Source of the DNA: Nonomuraea rhodomycinica
GTDB taxonomy: Bacteria; Actinomycetota; Actinomycetes; Streptosporangiales; Streptosporangiaceae
Assembly (NCBI RefSeq): GCF_013363995.1
Contig: NZ_JABWGO010000019.1
Location: 24,619 to 88,618 of the forward strand
Direction: 5' to 3'
Length of the DNA stretch: 64,000 nucleotides
Part shown: one piece after another, positions 1 to 10,476 of the stretch
Layout of the letters: every line of letters begins with the position of its first letter
Numbering within the stretch: position 1 is the stretch's first letter
Notes under the pieces: model-generated
The model's input: only the letters and a program-made list of their open reading frames with translations
Told to the model about the DNA's origin: nothing
Databases searched by the model: none
Program-made: the position numbers and the translations under genes

Positions 1-1012
1 GTTCTTCCAGTTCCTCGGCCGTGATGGGCGTCAGCCACAGCCAGCGCACCGCCTCGCCTCCGAAGGTGAATCCTGACATGTCGGGCATGTTGGGTTGGTC
101 GGCCAGCATGAGCACCCCCGCGTACCCCGGCCCCAGCGGGAACGTGGACGGCTCGTGGTACCACTTGGCGGTGTGCCCGTGGCCGAGCCAGGTGACCGAG
201 TGCCACGGATACTGCGCCAGCCACACGAGCAGCAGCGCCGCCTCCCGCGGGTCGTCCCGGGTCGCCACGGCCAGCTCGATCCGCGCGTACGCGCCCGGCT
301 TGTCGATCCACTGCTCGACCGTCGGCATGCGCTGGCAGCTCATGCCGACCGTGGACAGCACGGTGAACTCCCGCTCCTCGTGCGGCGGCCGCTCGGTGAT
401 GCCGACCGTGGGCAGCCGGTCGCCGCTCGCGTCCCAGTAGCGGCCGGCGCGGCCCAGCACCCGGTCGAGGTGGCTCATCGCGAACTGCTGGAACGACGGC
501 CAGGACCCCTCCGCGTGCCGCCACATCCAGTACGAGCGGGCGTTGGAGATGCGCGGCGCCAGCCCTTCCAGCGCCTCGGCCAGCGCCCAGGCGAACGGCG
601 ACTCGCCCACCGCGTCGCGGGCGTAGCCGGGCATGCCCCTGCTCATGTCGGCCCAGCCGGGGATGACGGCCAGCAGGTCGTCGTCCTCGTAGATCGCGAC
701 CCCGTCGCCCTCCTCGAACCACAGCACGGTGAGCCGGCCGAGCGGCCCGCGGCCGGCGGGATGCGTGGTGCCCGGCCGCGGCATCAGCGGCGGCCGGCCG
801 GAGTTCAGACGGGCCAGATCGACCACGGGTGGGGCGGGACGGTGGTTGGCCAGCCACACCGCGCCGTGCACGGCGCCGTCGGACGAGCACAGGTAGGCCA
901 CCGAGGCGTCCTCGTCGCGCTCGATCACGAGCGTGCGGCTGCCGTACGGGTTGCCGGCGGTGAGGACGACCTCGGCCCGCCCCTCGCCAGACGCCGACCG
1001 GAAAATCGCCAT
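1..1012 (-). CDS. Suppressor of fused (SUFU) domain protein, 3' end outside window
   Basis: The reading frame is open from an ATG at 1012 to the left edge, about 337 residues, with no stop in the window. The C-terminal half carries the features of bacterial SUFU-domain proteins: a VLSTVGMS strand, a TWLGHGHT segment, and the FGGEAVRWLWLTPIT ending that normally precedes the last 20-30 residues. The N-terminal half has a GWADMSRGMPGY stretch often seen in actinobacterial members. Bacterial SUFU proteins are cytoplasmic and of unknown biochemical role; many sit in toxin-immunity or polymorphic loci, but nothing here shows such a partner. The start is chosen because the ATG opens the first conserved segment. 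Only the extreme C-terminus is missing. Confidence 0.8.
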   Translation of the reverse strand, partial: MAIFRSASGEGRAEVVLTAGNPYGSRTLVIERDEDASVAYLCSSDGAVHGAVWLANHRPAPPVVDLARLNSGRPPLMPRPGTTHPAGRGPLGRLTVLWFEEGDGVAIYEDDDLLAVIPGWADMSRGMPGYARDAVGESPFAWALAEALEGLAPRISNARSYWMWRHAEGSWPSFQQFAMSHLDRVLGRAGRYWDASGDRLPTVGITERPPHEEREFTVLSTVGMSCQRMPTVEQWIDKPGAYARIELAVATRDDPREAALLLVWLAQYPWHSVTWLGHGHTAKWYHEPSTFPLGPGYAGVLMLADQPNMPDMSGFTFGGEAVRWLWLTPITAEELEE

Positions 1013-1202
1013 ACGAGATGACTGTAGATCGGCGGAGGACCCGGGGGCGAGCGGTATCGCGATGACGCCGTTCCCTGGAGCCCCTTGTGGCGTGAAGGCG
1101 CTCCGGTGGCCGAAGTTCTGCGCGGGAAGGCGCCCGGAATGACGCCCGCGCGCCGAGCGTTCACTACCCTGGTCGGTAACCCCTCTAGCAGAAGGCAGTC
1201 CC

Positions 1203-2306
1203 GTGTCCCAGCAGCCAGGTCAGCTCACGTTCGTCGCGCCGCGCAGGGCCAAGCCCGCCCGGCACCTGGCCGACCTGTCCATGGCCGACCGCCGGGCCGC
1301 GGTCACCGAGCTGGGGGAGAAGGCGTTCCGCGCCGACCAGCTCTCGCGGCACTACTTCGAGCGCCTCACCACCGACGTGGCCGCGATGACCGACCTGCCC
1401 GCGGCCTCGCGCGAGAAGCTGTCGAAGCTGCTGCCGTCGCTGCTCACGCCGGTCAAGGAGCTGACCACCGACGGCGGCACGACCCGCAAGACGCTGTGGA
1501 AGCTGTTCGACGGGGCGCTGGTGGAGTCGGTCCTCATGCGCTATCCCGACCGGGTCACGATGTGCGTGTCGTCGCAGGCGGGATGCGGCATGAACTGCCC
1601 GTTCTGCGCTACCGGGCAGGCCGGGCTGACCCGCAACATGTCGACCGCCGAGATCGTCGAGCAGGTCGTGGCGGGCGCGCGGGCGCTGGCCGCCGGTGAG
1701 GTGCCGGGCGGGCCGGGCCGGGTCAGCAACGTCGTGTTCATGGGCATGGGCGAGCCGCTGGCCAACTACAAGCAGGTGATCGGGGCGGTGCGCCGCCTGG
1801 TGGAGCCGGCGCCGCACGGGCTCGGCATCTCGGCGCGCGGTGTGACGGTGTCCACGGTGGGCCTGGTGCCGGCGATCGGCAAGCTCGCCGACGAGGGGCT
1901 GCCGGTGACGCTCGCGCTGTCGCTGCACGCGCCGGACGACGAGCTGCGCGACACGCTGGTGCCGATCAACACACGCTGGAAGGTCGCCGAGGTGCTCGAC
2001 GCGGCGTGGGCGTACGCGGCGAGGACGAAGCGGCGGGTGTCGATCGAGTACGCGCTGATCAAGGACATCAACGACCAGGAGTGGCGGGCCGACCTGCTCG
2101 GCAAGCTGGTGCGCAACAAGCTGGTGCACGTCAACCTCATCCCGCTCAACCCGACGCCGGGCTCGAAGTGGACGGCCTCGCGCCCGGAGGACGAGCGGGC
2201 GTTCGTGCGGCGGCTGCAGTTCCACGGCGTGCCGGTGACGGTCCGCGACACCCGGGGGCGGGAGATCGACGGCGCCTGCGGCCAGCTCGCCGCCGCGGAC
2301 GTCTGA
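1203..2306 (+). CDS. rlmN: 23S rRNA (adenine2503-C2)-methyltransferase, radical SAM
   Basis: A 367-residue radical-SAM enzyme that methylates C2 of A2503 in 23S rRNA (and A37 of some tRNAs). The CxxxCxxC iron-sulfur motif is C128, C132 and C135 (CGMNCPFC). The mechanistic cysteine near the C-terminus is C359 in DGACGQL. The SAM-binding VFMGMGEPL and the SLHAP segments are intact, and the length is normal for RlmN. The start is a GTG; no other in-frame start nearby fits the family N-terminus. It appears monocistronic, with the SUFU gene diverging upstream. Confidence 0.96.
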   Translation: MSQQPGQLTFVAPRRAKPARHLADLSMADRRAAVTELGEKAFRADQLSRHYFERLTTDVAAMTDLPAASREKLSKLLPSLLTPVKELTTDGGTTRKTLWKLFDGALVESVLMRYPDRVTMCVSSQAGCGMNCPFCATGQAGLTRNMSTAEIVEQVVAGARALAAGEVPGGPGRVSNVVFMGMGEPLANYKQVIGAVRRLVEPAPHGLGISARGVTVSTVGLVPAIGKLADEGLPVTLALSLHAPDDELRDTLVPINTRWKVAEVLDAAWAYAARTKRRVSIEYALIKDINDQEWRADLLGKLVRNKLVHVNLIPLNPTPGSKWTASRPEDERAFVRRLQFHGVPVTVRDTRGREIDGACGQLAAADV

Positions 2307-2441
2307 CACGCTTCCTGTCTGTTACGGCCAAGCCCGGCCGGCGCCACCCGCCGCACGGGGCTGGGGGCCTCCAGGGAGACGGCCGCTGAACCCGCACAGG
2401 GCCGGCCGCCGTTACGCGCGCACCGCCGGCCGGGCACCGTT

Positions 2442-2558
2442 CACGGGCTGACCCCGAGCCGCCTCACAGGCTGGGCCCGAGCCGCCTCACACGCGGACCC
2501 CGAGCCGTCTCACGGGCTGGGCCCGAGCCGCGCCTCACACGCGGACCCCGAGCCGGCC
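2442..2558. repeat. Five-copy 23-bp tandem repeat
   Basis: Five head-to-tail units (2442-2464, 2465-2487, 2488-2510, 2511-2535, 2536-2558) share the core CCCGAGCCG after a CAC-initial arm. Units alternate between a GGCTG and a CGCGGAC variant, so the array may have grown as a dimer. It lies between the converging ends of rlmN and the ABC permease gene. The unit length is not a multiple of three and no gene covers it. Confidence 0.85.
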
Positions 2559-2595
2559 CGCAGGCTGCGGCCGGACCCCTCCGCGGATGGCTCCA

Positions 2596-3267
2596 TCACG
2601 GTCTGTCGCGGCGGAGGTAGCCGTACAAGGCCAGGGCCGCCAGACACCAGGCGAGGGAGATGGCGGCCAGCCCCGGCAGCTCGCTCACCAGCCGCCCCGC
2701 TCCGGCCGCCTTCATCCAAGCAGTGACCGGCACCGTCAGCCAGTAGGCCGGTGAGGCGCCGACCAGCAGCATCATCAGGAACCCCGCGACGAGCGCCATG
2801 ACCGAGTACGCCGGCGACGGCATGACGGGCCGGCTGGTCAGGGCGCCCAGCGCGACCCCGGCCAGGACGGCCAGCGCGTGGACCACCACCCCCGCGGCCA
2901 CGACCCCGCGTGACGGTGTGGCGGACAGGCCGAGCGCCAGCCCGCAGCCGAGGGTGAGCGCCGCGAACGCCATGCACGTGACCAGCGCCGCCAGCAGCCC
3001 GGCGGCCACCTCGCGCAGGCGCCCGCCGACCGCGGTCGCCGAGATCGCGCGCTGCTCGTCCGGCTCGGTGTCGAGCAGACCCCGCGTGGCCCACGCCAGG
3101 AACGGGATGACCAGCACGGCCGAGTCGGTCAGCGCCGCCACCTCGGCCCCGCGCGGCGCGCGGCTGGCGTAGACGATGGAGATCATGACGAGGATGGGCA
3201 GGAAGGCCTGGAAGACGCGGTGGGAGCGCACGTAGGCCGCGACGCGGAAGGCCACCAGGGCGATCAC
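2596..3267 (-). CDS. ABC transporter membrane subunit (small ABC-2-like)
   Basis: A 223-residue, very hydrophobic protein with about six predicted membrane segments and an Arg-rich C-terminus (GYLRRDRP). Its start overlaps the stop of the upstream ATPase gene by four bases, so the two should be translationally coupled and form one transporter. No family-specific motif is recognisable to me. The assignment as permease rests on topology and on coupling to the ATPase. The substrate is unknown; two-gene ATPase/permease pairs of this type are usually exporters of drugs, peptides or lipids. Confidence 0.7.
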   Translation of the reverse strand: MIALVAFRVAAYVRSHRVFQAFLPILVMISIVYASRAPRGAEVAALTDSAVLVIPFLAWATRGLLDTEPDEQRAISATAVGGRLREVAAGLLAALVTCMAFAALTLGCGLALGLSATPSRGVVAAGVVVHALAVLAGVALGALTSRPVMPSPAYSVMALVAGFLMMLLVGASPAYWLTVPVTAWMKAAGAGRLVSELPGLAAISLAWCLAALALYGYLRRDRP

Positions 3268-4073
3268 GTGACCTCCTCCTCGGTGAGGGCGCGCGCCGGG
3301 TAGCCGTCGTCGCGCATCCGACGGAGGAAGCCGTCCAGGTCGCGGGCCGGCACGCTCACCTCCACAGTGACCGCGCCCCTCGCCGCCCCGAGCTCCGCCT
3401 CGCCCGGAGGACCCTCCGCGCTCGGTGAGCCCTCGACGCCCAAGGGATCCTCGGCGGCCAGGCCGGGCGACGGCGGCGGTGGGTGCTCGATCAGGCGGGC
3501 CGAGCGTAACGACCAGGGCCGCACCCCGTCCAGCGTGCCCAGCCCGCCCTGGTGGTCGCTGGCCACCACGATGCCGCCCCGCGCCGCCACCTCCGTGACG
3601 ATCTGCGGCAGGGCGTCCCGCGTGTCCCGGTCCAGGCCGGCGAACGGCTCGTCCAGCACCAGCAGCCCGGGCTCCGCCATGAGGGCCTGCACCAGGCCGA
3701 CCTTGTGCGCGGTCCCCTTCGACAGCTCGCGCAGCCGCACGTCCGAGAAGCCGTCGAGGCCGACGCGCTCGGCCCAGGGCTCCCAGCGGGCGCCGCCGCG
3801 GACCCGCGCCATGTGGCGCAGGTATCCGGCCACCGTGAACGGCTGTCCGGTGGGGAAGCGGTCGGGGACGTACCCGACGACGGCGGGGCGGCCGGTGACG
3901 GCACCGGAAGTGGGGCGGGTGAGCCCGGCCATCAGGCGCAGCAGCGTGGACTTGCCCGCGCCGTTGGGTCCGGTCAGCTCCACCACGTCGCCGGGGGAGA
4001 GACGGGCCTCGGCGGCCTCGATGACGTAACGGTCACGCCTTCGGTAGCGGAAAGAGACCTGAGCGAGCCACAT
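3264..4073 (-). CDS. ABC transporter ATP-binding protein
   Basis: A 269-residue ATPase. Walker A is GPNGAGKST at residues 35-43, the signature is LSKGT near 118, Walker B is LLVLDEP near 136, and the switch histidine is in ASDHQ. After the nucleotide-binding domain comes a roughly 70-residue tail, rich in Pro, Glu and Gly, that ends in an alpha/beta segment. The start at ATG 4073 begins the first beta strand of the fold; the 23 in-frame codons upstream encode no family sequence. It is coupled to the permease gene 2596-3267. A TATACC box about 11 bases before the ATG on the same strand suggests a very short or absent leader. Confidence 0.88.
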   Translation of the reverse strand: MWLAQVSFRYRRRDRYVIEAAEARLSPGDVVELTGPNGAGKSTLLRLMAGLTRPTSGAVTGRPAVVGYVPDRFPTGQPFTVAGYLRHMARVRGGARWEPWAERVGLDGFSDVRLRELSKGTAHKVGLVQALMAEPGLLVLDEPFAGLDRDTRDALPQIVTEVAARGGIVVASDHQGGLGTLDGVRPWSLRSARLIEHPPPPSPGLAAEDPLGVEGSPSAEGPPGEAELGAARGAVTVEVSVPARDLDGFLRRMRDDGYPARALTEEEVT

Positions 4074-4107
4074 GGTGCTGTAACGGTATAGGGCGGCTCG
4101 CATCGTC

Positions 4108-4156
4108 GCGATAAAGAATCGCACAATAGAGATCGAACCCATCCGAGATCGAACCC
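4108..4156. promoter_or_regulatory. Inverted and direct repeats between ABC operon and DivIVA-domain gene
   Basis: The short divergent gap holds an inverted repeat GCGAT-5-ATCGC (4108-4122) and two copies of GAGATCGAACCC (4129-4140 and 4145-4156) spaced 16 bases apart. Small exporter operons of this kind are often controlled by GntR/YtrA-type repressors, so these are candidate operators. No regulator gene is adjacent, and the assignment is inference. Confidence 0.35.
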
Positions 4157-4182
4157 CTCAGCAGATTCCGGGAGGAGTGGGC

Positions 4183-4740
4183 TTGAACCGCTTTCCGCGC
4201 GTCATGGGTATGCGTTCCGGATATGACCCGGCGGAGGTCGACGCCCTCATCGGGCGGATCGAGTCGACGCTGGGCCGGGGAGCGCGTGACGTGGAGCCCG
4301 TGACCGCCGACGACGTCCGCCGGGCGACGTTCCGCCCCAAGCGCGGCGGCTACCACGAGACGGCCGTGGACTTCGCCCTGGAGGCGTTCGTGGTGGCGCT
4401 GGAGACGCAGGCCAGGAGCCCCATCAGGCTGGCCATGGCGGAGCCCACCGGGGAGATGCTGCGCGAGGAGTGGTTCGAGTCCCAGGCGGCGCGGGTGGAG
4501 CGGGTGGCGTTCCGGCCGGGCCGGATGGGCACCGGCTACAACGAGGACGAGGTGGACGCGTTCCTCGACCGGATCGTGGCGACGCTGCGCGGCACCACCG
4601 AGTACCCGGTGACGGCCGAGGAGGTGCGGGCGGCGAGGTTCTCGACCGTGCTGCTCAGGTCCGGCTACCTGATCACGGACGTGGACGCGTTCCTCGCCGG
4701 CATCTCGGACGTGCTGGAGCAGCGCGTCACCTCGTCCTAG
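4183..4740 (+). CDS. DivIVA-domain protein with duplicated domain
   Basis: A protein of about 185 residues made of two related halves. Each half has a MGxGYxxxEVDAxxxRI-type segment followed by a PVTAxxVRxAxF segment, as in the short DivIVA-like domain of actinobacterial proteins. The second half (RMGTGYNEDEVDAFLDRI) is closest to the consensus. There is no long coiled coil, so it is unlikely to be the polar-growth DivIVA/Wag31 itself. The start is taken as TTG 4183 because GGAGGA at 4171-4176 lies six bases before it; the in-frame GTG at 4177 abuts that sequence and is less likely. Role unknown, presumably cell-envelope or division associated. Confidence 0.72.
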   Translation: MNRFPRVMGMRSGYDPAEVDALIGRIESTLGRGARDVEPVTADDVRRATFRPKRGGYHETAVDFALEAFVVALETQARSPIRLAMAEPTGEMLREEWFESQAARVERVAFRPGRMGTGYNEDEVDAFLDRIVATLRGTTEYPVTAEEVRAARFSTVLLRSGYLITDVDAFLAGISDVLEQRVTSS

Positions 4741-4804
4741 CCTCGGCAGCCGGGGAGCCCTGGGCGTCCCGGATCCGCAGGAACCACCAGCGGCAAGGGC
4801 GGCG

Positions 4805-5443
4805 TCAGAGGAGGCCGGCGAGGCCGCGCAGGTCCGGCAGGACGTCCTGCGGCACCGAGGGGTTGGCGGGCCGCTCGTCCAGCCGGTTGATCCACACGCG
4901 GCGCAGCCCCAGCCGGTGCGCCGGGACGAGGTCGTGGGTGTAGCTCTGCGCCACGTGCACCCACCGCTCCGGCTCGAACGCGTCCCTGAACGTCGTGAAG
5001 TGCGCGAGGTCCGGCTTGTAGGCGCCGACGTCCTCGGCGGTCAGCACCGCGTCGAACGCCACCGGCAGCCGGCGCCGGGTCTCGGCGATCAGGTCGCGGT
5101 CGCAGTTGGTCAACAGCGCGAGCCGCCAGCCGGCCTCGCGCAGGCGTCCCAGCTCGGCGCCGACCTCCGGGAAGACCGGCCAGTACGGGAGCGTGGCGGC
5201 CAGGACACCGGCGTCGTCCGGCGACAGCCGCACGCCCTCCTCCGCGCAGGCGCGGCGCAGCGACTCGGCCAGCACCTCGCGGTAGCGCATGCCCGGCGAC
5301 TCCTCCTGGACCGCCCGCTCGTGCGGTCCGTAGGCGTCGAGCAGGCGGCTTCCCCGTCCGGGGGCGACCAGCTCGGCGCTGGTCGCGATGCCGTGCCGCC
5401 AGTCCACCAGTGTGCCGAAGCAGTCGAACGTCACCCATCGCAT
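4805..5443 (-). CDS. HAD-superfamily hydrolase (haloacid dehalogenase type II-like)
   Basis: A 212-residue cytoplasmic hydrolase. Motif I is FDCFGTLVDW at the N-terminus with the nucleophilic Asp, motif II is the LLTNCD segment, and the Lys/Asp of motifs III/IV are in GAYKPD. A cap domain follows motif I. The order resembles L-2-haloacid dehalogenase and related phosphatases, and the substrate cannot be told. The start ATG 5443 directly precedes motif I; another ATG lies three codons upstream. It diverges from the GNAT gene with only 18 bases between, so the two share a promoter region. Confidence 0.85.
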   Translation of the reverse strand: MRWVTFDCFGTLVDWRHGIATSAELVAPGRGSRLLDAYGPHERAVQEESPGMRYREVLAESLRRACAEEGVRLSPDDAGVLAATLPYWPVFPEVGAELGRLREAGWRLALLTNCDRDLIAETRRRLPVAFDAVLTAEDVGAYKPDLAHFTTFRDAFEPERWVHVAQSYTHDLVPAHRLGLRRVWINRLDERPANPSVPQDVLPDLRGLAGLL

Positions 5444-5461
5444 GAGGACCATAATGACCGC

Positions 5462-5971
5462 ATGGCGATCTCCGTGCGAGCGGCCGGGCCCGCCGACCTG
5501 CCGCTGGTGACCAGGGCCCTGGCCGGCAGCTGGGGGTCGACGCTCGTGGCGTTCGGGCGCGGCGAGCTGGTCGACGCCGCCGCGCTGCCGGGCTTCCTCG
5601 CCTTCGACGGTGACGAGCCGGCGGGGCTGGTGACGTACAGCGAGCGTGACGGCGCCGCGGGCGGCCGCGAGGTCGAGGTGGTTACGCTCGACGCGTGGCT
5701 CCCGGGCAGGGGAGTGGGCCGGGCGCTGCTCGACGCCGTACGCGGGGAGGCGGCGCGGCGCGGGGCCGACCGGCTGACGCTCATCACCACCAACGACAAC
5801 ACCCACGCGCTGCGCTTCTACCAGCGCTACGGGTTCGACCTGGTGGCCCTGCGCCGGCACGGGGTGGACGCGGCGCGCAGGCTCAAGCCCGGGATTCCCA
5901 CGGAGGCGGACGGCATCCCGATCAGGCACGAGCTGGAGCTGCAGATGCCCCTCGCAGACCGGCGCCGGTAG
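5462..5971 (+). CDS. GNAT-family N-acetyltransferase
   Basis: A 169-residue acetyltransferase. The acetyl-CoA pyrophosphate-binding loop is GRGVGRALLDAV, followed by the LTLITTNDNTHALRFYQRYGF segment typical of the family's C-terminal half. It has no signal peptide. The substrate is unknown; related proteins acetylate small amines or protein N-termini. The ATG start gives a canonical first strand (ISVRAAGPADLP). Confidence 0.88.
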   Translation: MAISVRAAGPADLPLVTRALAGSWGSTLVAFGRGELVDAAALPGFLAFDGDEPAGLVTYSERDGAAGGREVEVVTLDAWLPGRGVGRALLDAVRGEAARRGADRLTLITTNDNTHALRFYQRYGFDLVALRRHGVDAARRLKPGIPTEADGIPIRHELELQMPLADRRR

Positions 5972-5988
5972 GGGGCCGGGCCGGGGTG

Positions 5989-7047
5989 TCAGGTGGCGTC
6001 CGCGGGCAGGGGCGGAGGCGGGTGGGCCGGGAGCGGACGGGACGGTGGCGGGGTGCCGCGGTCGCGGAGCAGCGCCACGATCACCGCCGTCACCGGGGCG
6101 GCCAGGAACGCCCCCGTGATCCCGGCGACCAGGCTGCCCACGGCGATGGCGACCAGGATGACCGCGCCCGGCAGGTCGAGCGTCCGCCCGTAGATCTGTG
6201 GCGCCAGCACGTGCCCTTCGAGCTGCTGCACGAGCACGGTCACGACCACGACGGCCAGCGCCACCACCCACCCCTTGGCCACGAACGCGACCGCGGCCGC
6301 CAGCAGCCCCGCCACGAACGCCCCCACCACCGGCAGGAACGCGCCCACGAACGTCAGCACCGCCAGCGGCAGCGCCAGCGGCACGTGCAGGATCCACAGC
6401 GCCAGCCCGATGAACAACCCGTCCACCGCGCCCACCAGGGCGACACCCCGGATGTAGCGGCCGAGGACGTCGAAGACCAGCTCACCGGCGCGCTCGGTGC
6501 GCGGCCGGGCAGGGGCGGGCAGCAGCTCGGTCAGCCATCGCCACAGCCGGTCCCCGCCGTGGACGAAGTAGACGGCCAGGATGACGGACAGCGCCGCGCC
6601 CACGACGATCTCCCCGACCGTCCGCACGCCGGTGAGCGCCCCGGTGGCGATCTTCTGGCCCTGGCCCGACAGGTAGTCCCTGGCCTGGGCGGCCAGGGAC
6701 ACGCCGTTGAGGCCGAACCGGGAGACCAGGCCGTTGAGGTCGCCGAGCGCCTTTCCGAGGCTGCTGCGCATCTGCGCGAGGCTGTCCGCGGTGGGCGGCA
6801 CGAGGACCGCCACCAGCGCCGCGGCCAGCAGGACGCCGCCCACGAACACCGCCGCGGTGGACAGCGCCCGGTTGAGGCCGCGCCGCCGCAGCCAGCGCGC
6901 CGGGGGCAGCAGGAGCGCGGTCACGAGCAGGCCGACGATGACGGAGATGGCGACGGTGCGCAGGACCGAGAACAGGTAGAGCCCCACCGCGATGAGCGCC
7001 ACCCAGCCCAGCGCACGCCACACCCTCATCCCGCCCCCCGACGTCAT
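5989..7047 (-). CDS. AI-2E family membrane transporter
   Basis: A 352-residue membrane protein with about seven to eight hydrophobic segments. The central GDRLWRWLTELLP stretch and the C-terminal VLAPQIYGRTLDLPGAVILVAIAVGSLVAGITGAFLAAP block are typical of the AI-2E/PerM family. Members include the TqsA autoinducer exporter and sodium/proton antiporters, so the substrate is not assignable. The tail is Pro-rich. An internal ATG at 7029 (MRVWR) is an alternative start. A second family member lies at 62468-63631. Confidence 0.87.
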   Translation of the reverse strand: MTSGGGMRVWRALGWVALIAVGLYLFSVLRTVAISVIVGLLVTALLLPPARWLRRRGLNRALSTAAVFVGGVLLAAALVAVLVPPTADSLAQMRSSLGKALGDLNGLVSRFGLNGVSLAAQARDYLSGQGQKIATGALTGVRTVGEIVVGAALSVILAVYFVHGGDRLWRWLTELLPAPARPRTERAGELVFDVLGRYIRGVALVGAVDGLFIGLALWILHVPLALPLAVLTFVGAFLPVVGAFVAGLLAAAVAFVAKGWVVALAVVVVTVLVQQLEGHVLAPQIYGRTLDLPGAVILVAIAVGSLVAGITGAFLAAPVTAVIVALLRDRGTPPPSRPLPAHPPPPLPADAT

Positions 7048-7084
7048 GCCTGGTCAGAGGCGTTCCCCCGGACCTCTCCCGGCA

Positions 7085-7250
7085 ACCACGCCCGCCTCCG
7101 GGTGACCACGCCTGCCTACGGGTGACCTCGGCCGTCTCCGGATCACGGCCGTCTCCGGATCACGGCCGCCTCTGGGCAACCACGGCCGTCTCCGGGTGAT
7201 CACGGCCGTCTCCGGGTGATCACGGCCGTCTCCGGGCGGTCACGGCGGCG
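7085..7250. repeat. Tandem array of about 20-bp units
   Basis: Eight to nine degenerate units of 17-21 bases share the core CACGGCCGTCTCCGG and run head to tail from about 7085. The last three full units are nearly identical. The array starts just upstream of the AI-2E gene's start and is not coding in a consistent frame. It is the first part of a 715-base gene-free stretch (7048-7762). Confidence 0.8.
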
Positions 7251-7390
7251 GGCGCGGTGGCCGAGGGCTCCCGAAGACCCACCACGCACCGCGGTCCACC
7301 CTCGGCGCGACGACCCGCCACCAGACCGGCCGTCCGGGAGCGGGCGCCTCTGACGGTGGCGCGCCGTCGTCCCGGACCGGCGTCGTGGAT

Positions 7391-7750
7391 GGTGCGCCGT
7401 CGTCCAGGGTGGGCTTCTCGTGCGGCGTGGGGCCCGTCGCTGGACCGGTCGTTTCTGGTGGCGCGCCGTCGTCCAGAGCGGGCTTCTCGTGCGGTGTAAG
7501 GGCCCGCCGCCGGACCGGTCGTCTCCGGTGGCGCGCCGCCGCCCAGGACGGGCATTTCGTACGGTGCGCGGATCCGTCGCCGGACCGGCCGTTCGGGAGT
7601 GGGCGCCTCTGACGGTGGCGCGCCGTCGTCTCGGACCGCATCGGGGACGGCGCGCCGCCGCTCAGGGCGGGTTTCTCGTGCGGTGCGACGGCGCGCCGCC
7701 GGACCGGTCGTCTCCGGTGGCGCGCCGGCGTCCAGGACCCCGCAGCCTCT
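7391..7750. repeat. Degenerate 69-70-bp repeats (minisatellite-like)
   Basis: A longer unit containing CGCCGTCGTCCAG, then GGGCTTCTCGTGCGG, then GGACCGGTCGTCTCC recurs. The CGCCG anchors are at about 7395, 7464, 7534, 7653 and 7723, so spacings are 69, 70, 119 and 70. Periods of 69-70 shift the reading frame from unit to unit, so the short open frames on both strands are by-products. The array lies downstream of iolD (7763) and fills the rest of the 7048-7762 gap; I see no convincing gene there. Confidence 0.75.
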
Positions 7751-7762
7751 GACGGTGCGCCG

Positions 7763-9621
<1,859 letters not shown>

Positions 9622-9625
<4 letters not shown>

Positions 9626-10476
9626 CGCCCGCCCCCGAACGGCAGGCGCGGGTCGATCGCCTGGTCCTGCCAGGTGGCGCGGATCCAGGCGTGGCGTGGG
9701 TCGTCGCAGAAGGCCATGCTCCGCTCCTCGGCCGGTCCGGCCAGCACGTTGAGGTAGTACAGGTCGTAGCCGGGCGCCGCCATCGACGGGCCGTGGTAGC
9801 CGTAGGGCACGAGCACCACGTCACCGGACGACACCTCGGCGAGGGTGTCGATGCGGCCCCGCTCGGAGGAGTAGACCCGCTGGTAGCCCTGCCCGTCGCC
9901 GGCCACCTCGAAGTAGTAGACCTCCTCCAGCACGGCCTCGTCAGCGCCGGGCGTGTCGTGCTTGTGCGGGGGATAGGACGACCAGTTGCCGCCGGGGGTG
10001 AGCACCTCGACGGCCACGAGCTTGTCGCACTCGAAGACGGCGGGCGCGCAGAAGTTGTTGACCTGCCGGCTGGCCTGGCCCGCGCCGCGCAGCTCGACCG
10101 GCACGTCGGAGGCGGGCACGTACCGGGGCTCCAGCGCGCGGGTGGCGCGGGCGGACGGCAGCGCGATCCGCCCCCGGCCCTCCAGCGTCACCTGCGACCC
10201 GATCGGCAGGTAGCAGAAGTCGGACGGGCCGTCGAAGACCGACGCGCGCCCGTCGAGCCGCCACGCGGCCTCGGGCGAGCCGGAGGGCGCGCACCGCACG
10301 GTGCACGAGCCCGCCAGCGGCAGGACGATCATCTCCTCGTCGCCCGTGGCGAACGACACCGGTCCGTCTCCCAGCTCGACCACCCGCAGCCCGGAGTAGG
10401 TCCAGCCGGCCAGCTCGGGGGTGATCTCCACCGACCAGGGCCCGCCGGCGGCCTTGCCGTACGGAAGGTATGTCAT
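9622..10476 (-). CDS. iolB: 5-deoxy-glucuronate isomerase
   Basis: A 284-residue bicupin that converts 5-deoxy-glucuronate to 5-dehydro-2-deoxy-gluconate. The C-terminal cupin has the metal-ligand pattern SYPPHKHD followed by EEVYYFE and a later His in YGYHGP, as in IolB. The VNNFCAPAVF segment before it is also family typical. The ATG at 10476 overlaps the stop of the aldolase gene, and the C-terminus overlaps iolD by four bases. Translation is therefore probably coupled through the operon. Confidence 0.95.

Noticed and set aside
5444..6397. N-terminal extension of the HAD hydrolase frame to 6397
   Set aside because: The added 318 codons run antisense through the GNAT gene and into the AI-2E gene; the HAD fold begins at 5443.
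7085..7250. Possible CRISPR array
   Set aside because: Units are about 20 bases, degenerate and directly contiguous with no spacers, and no cas gene is in the window.
7391..7750. Short open frames through the 70-bp repeats (PHEKP-type peptides)
   Set aside because: The 69-70-base period is not a multiple of three, so no frame is kept through the array, and composition does not match the neighbouring genes.
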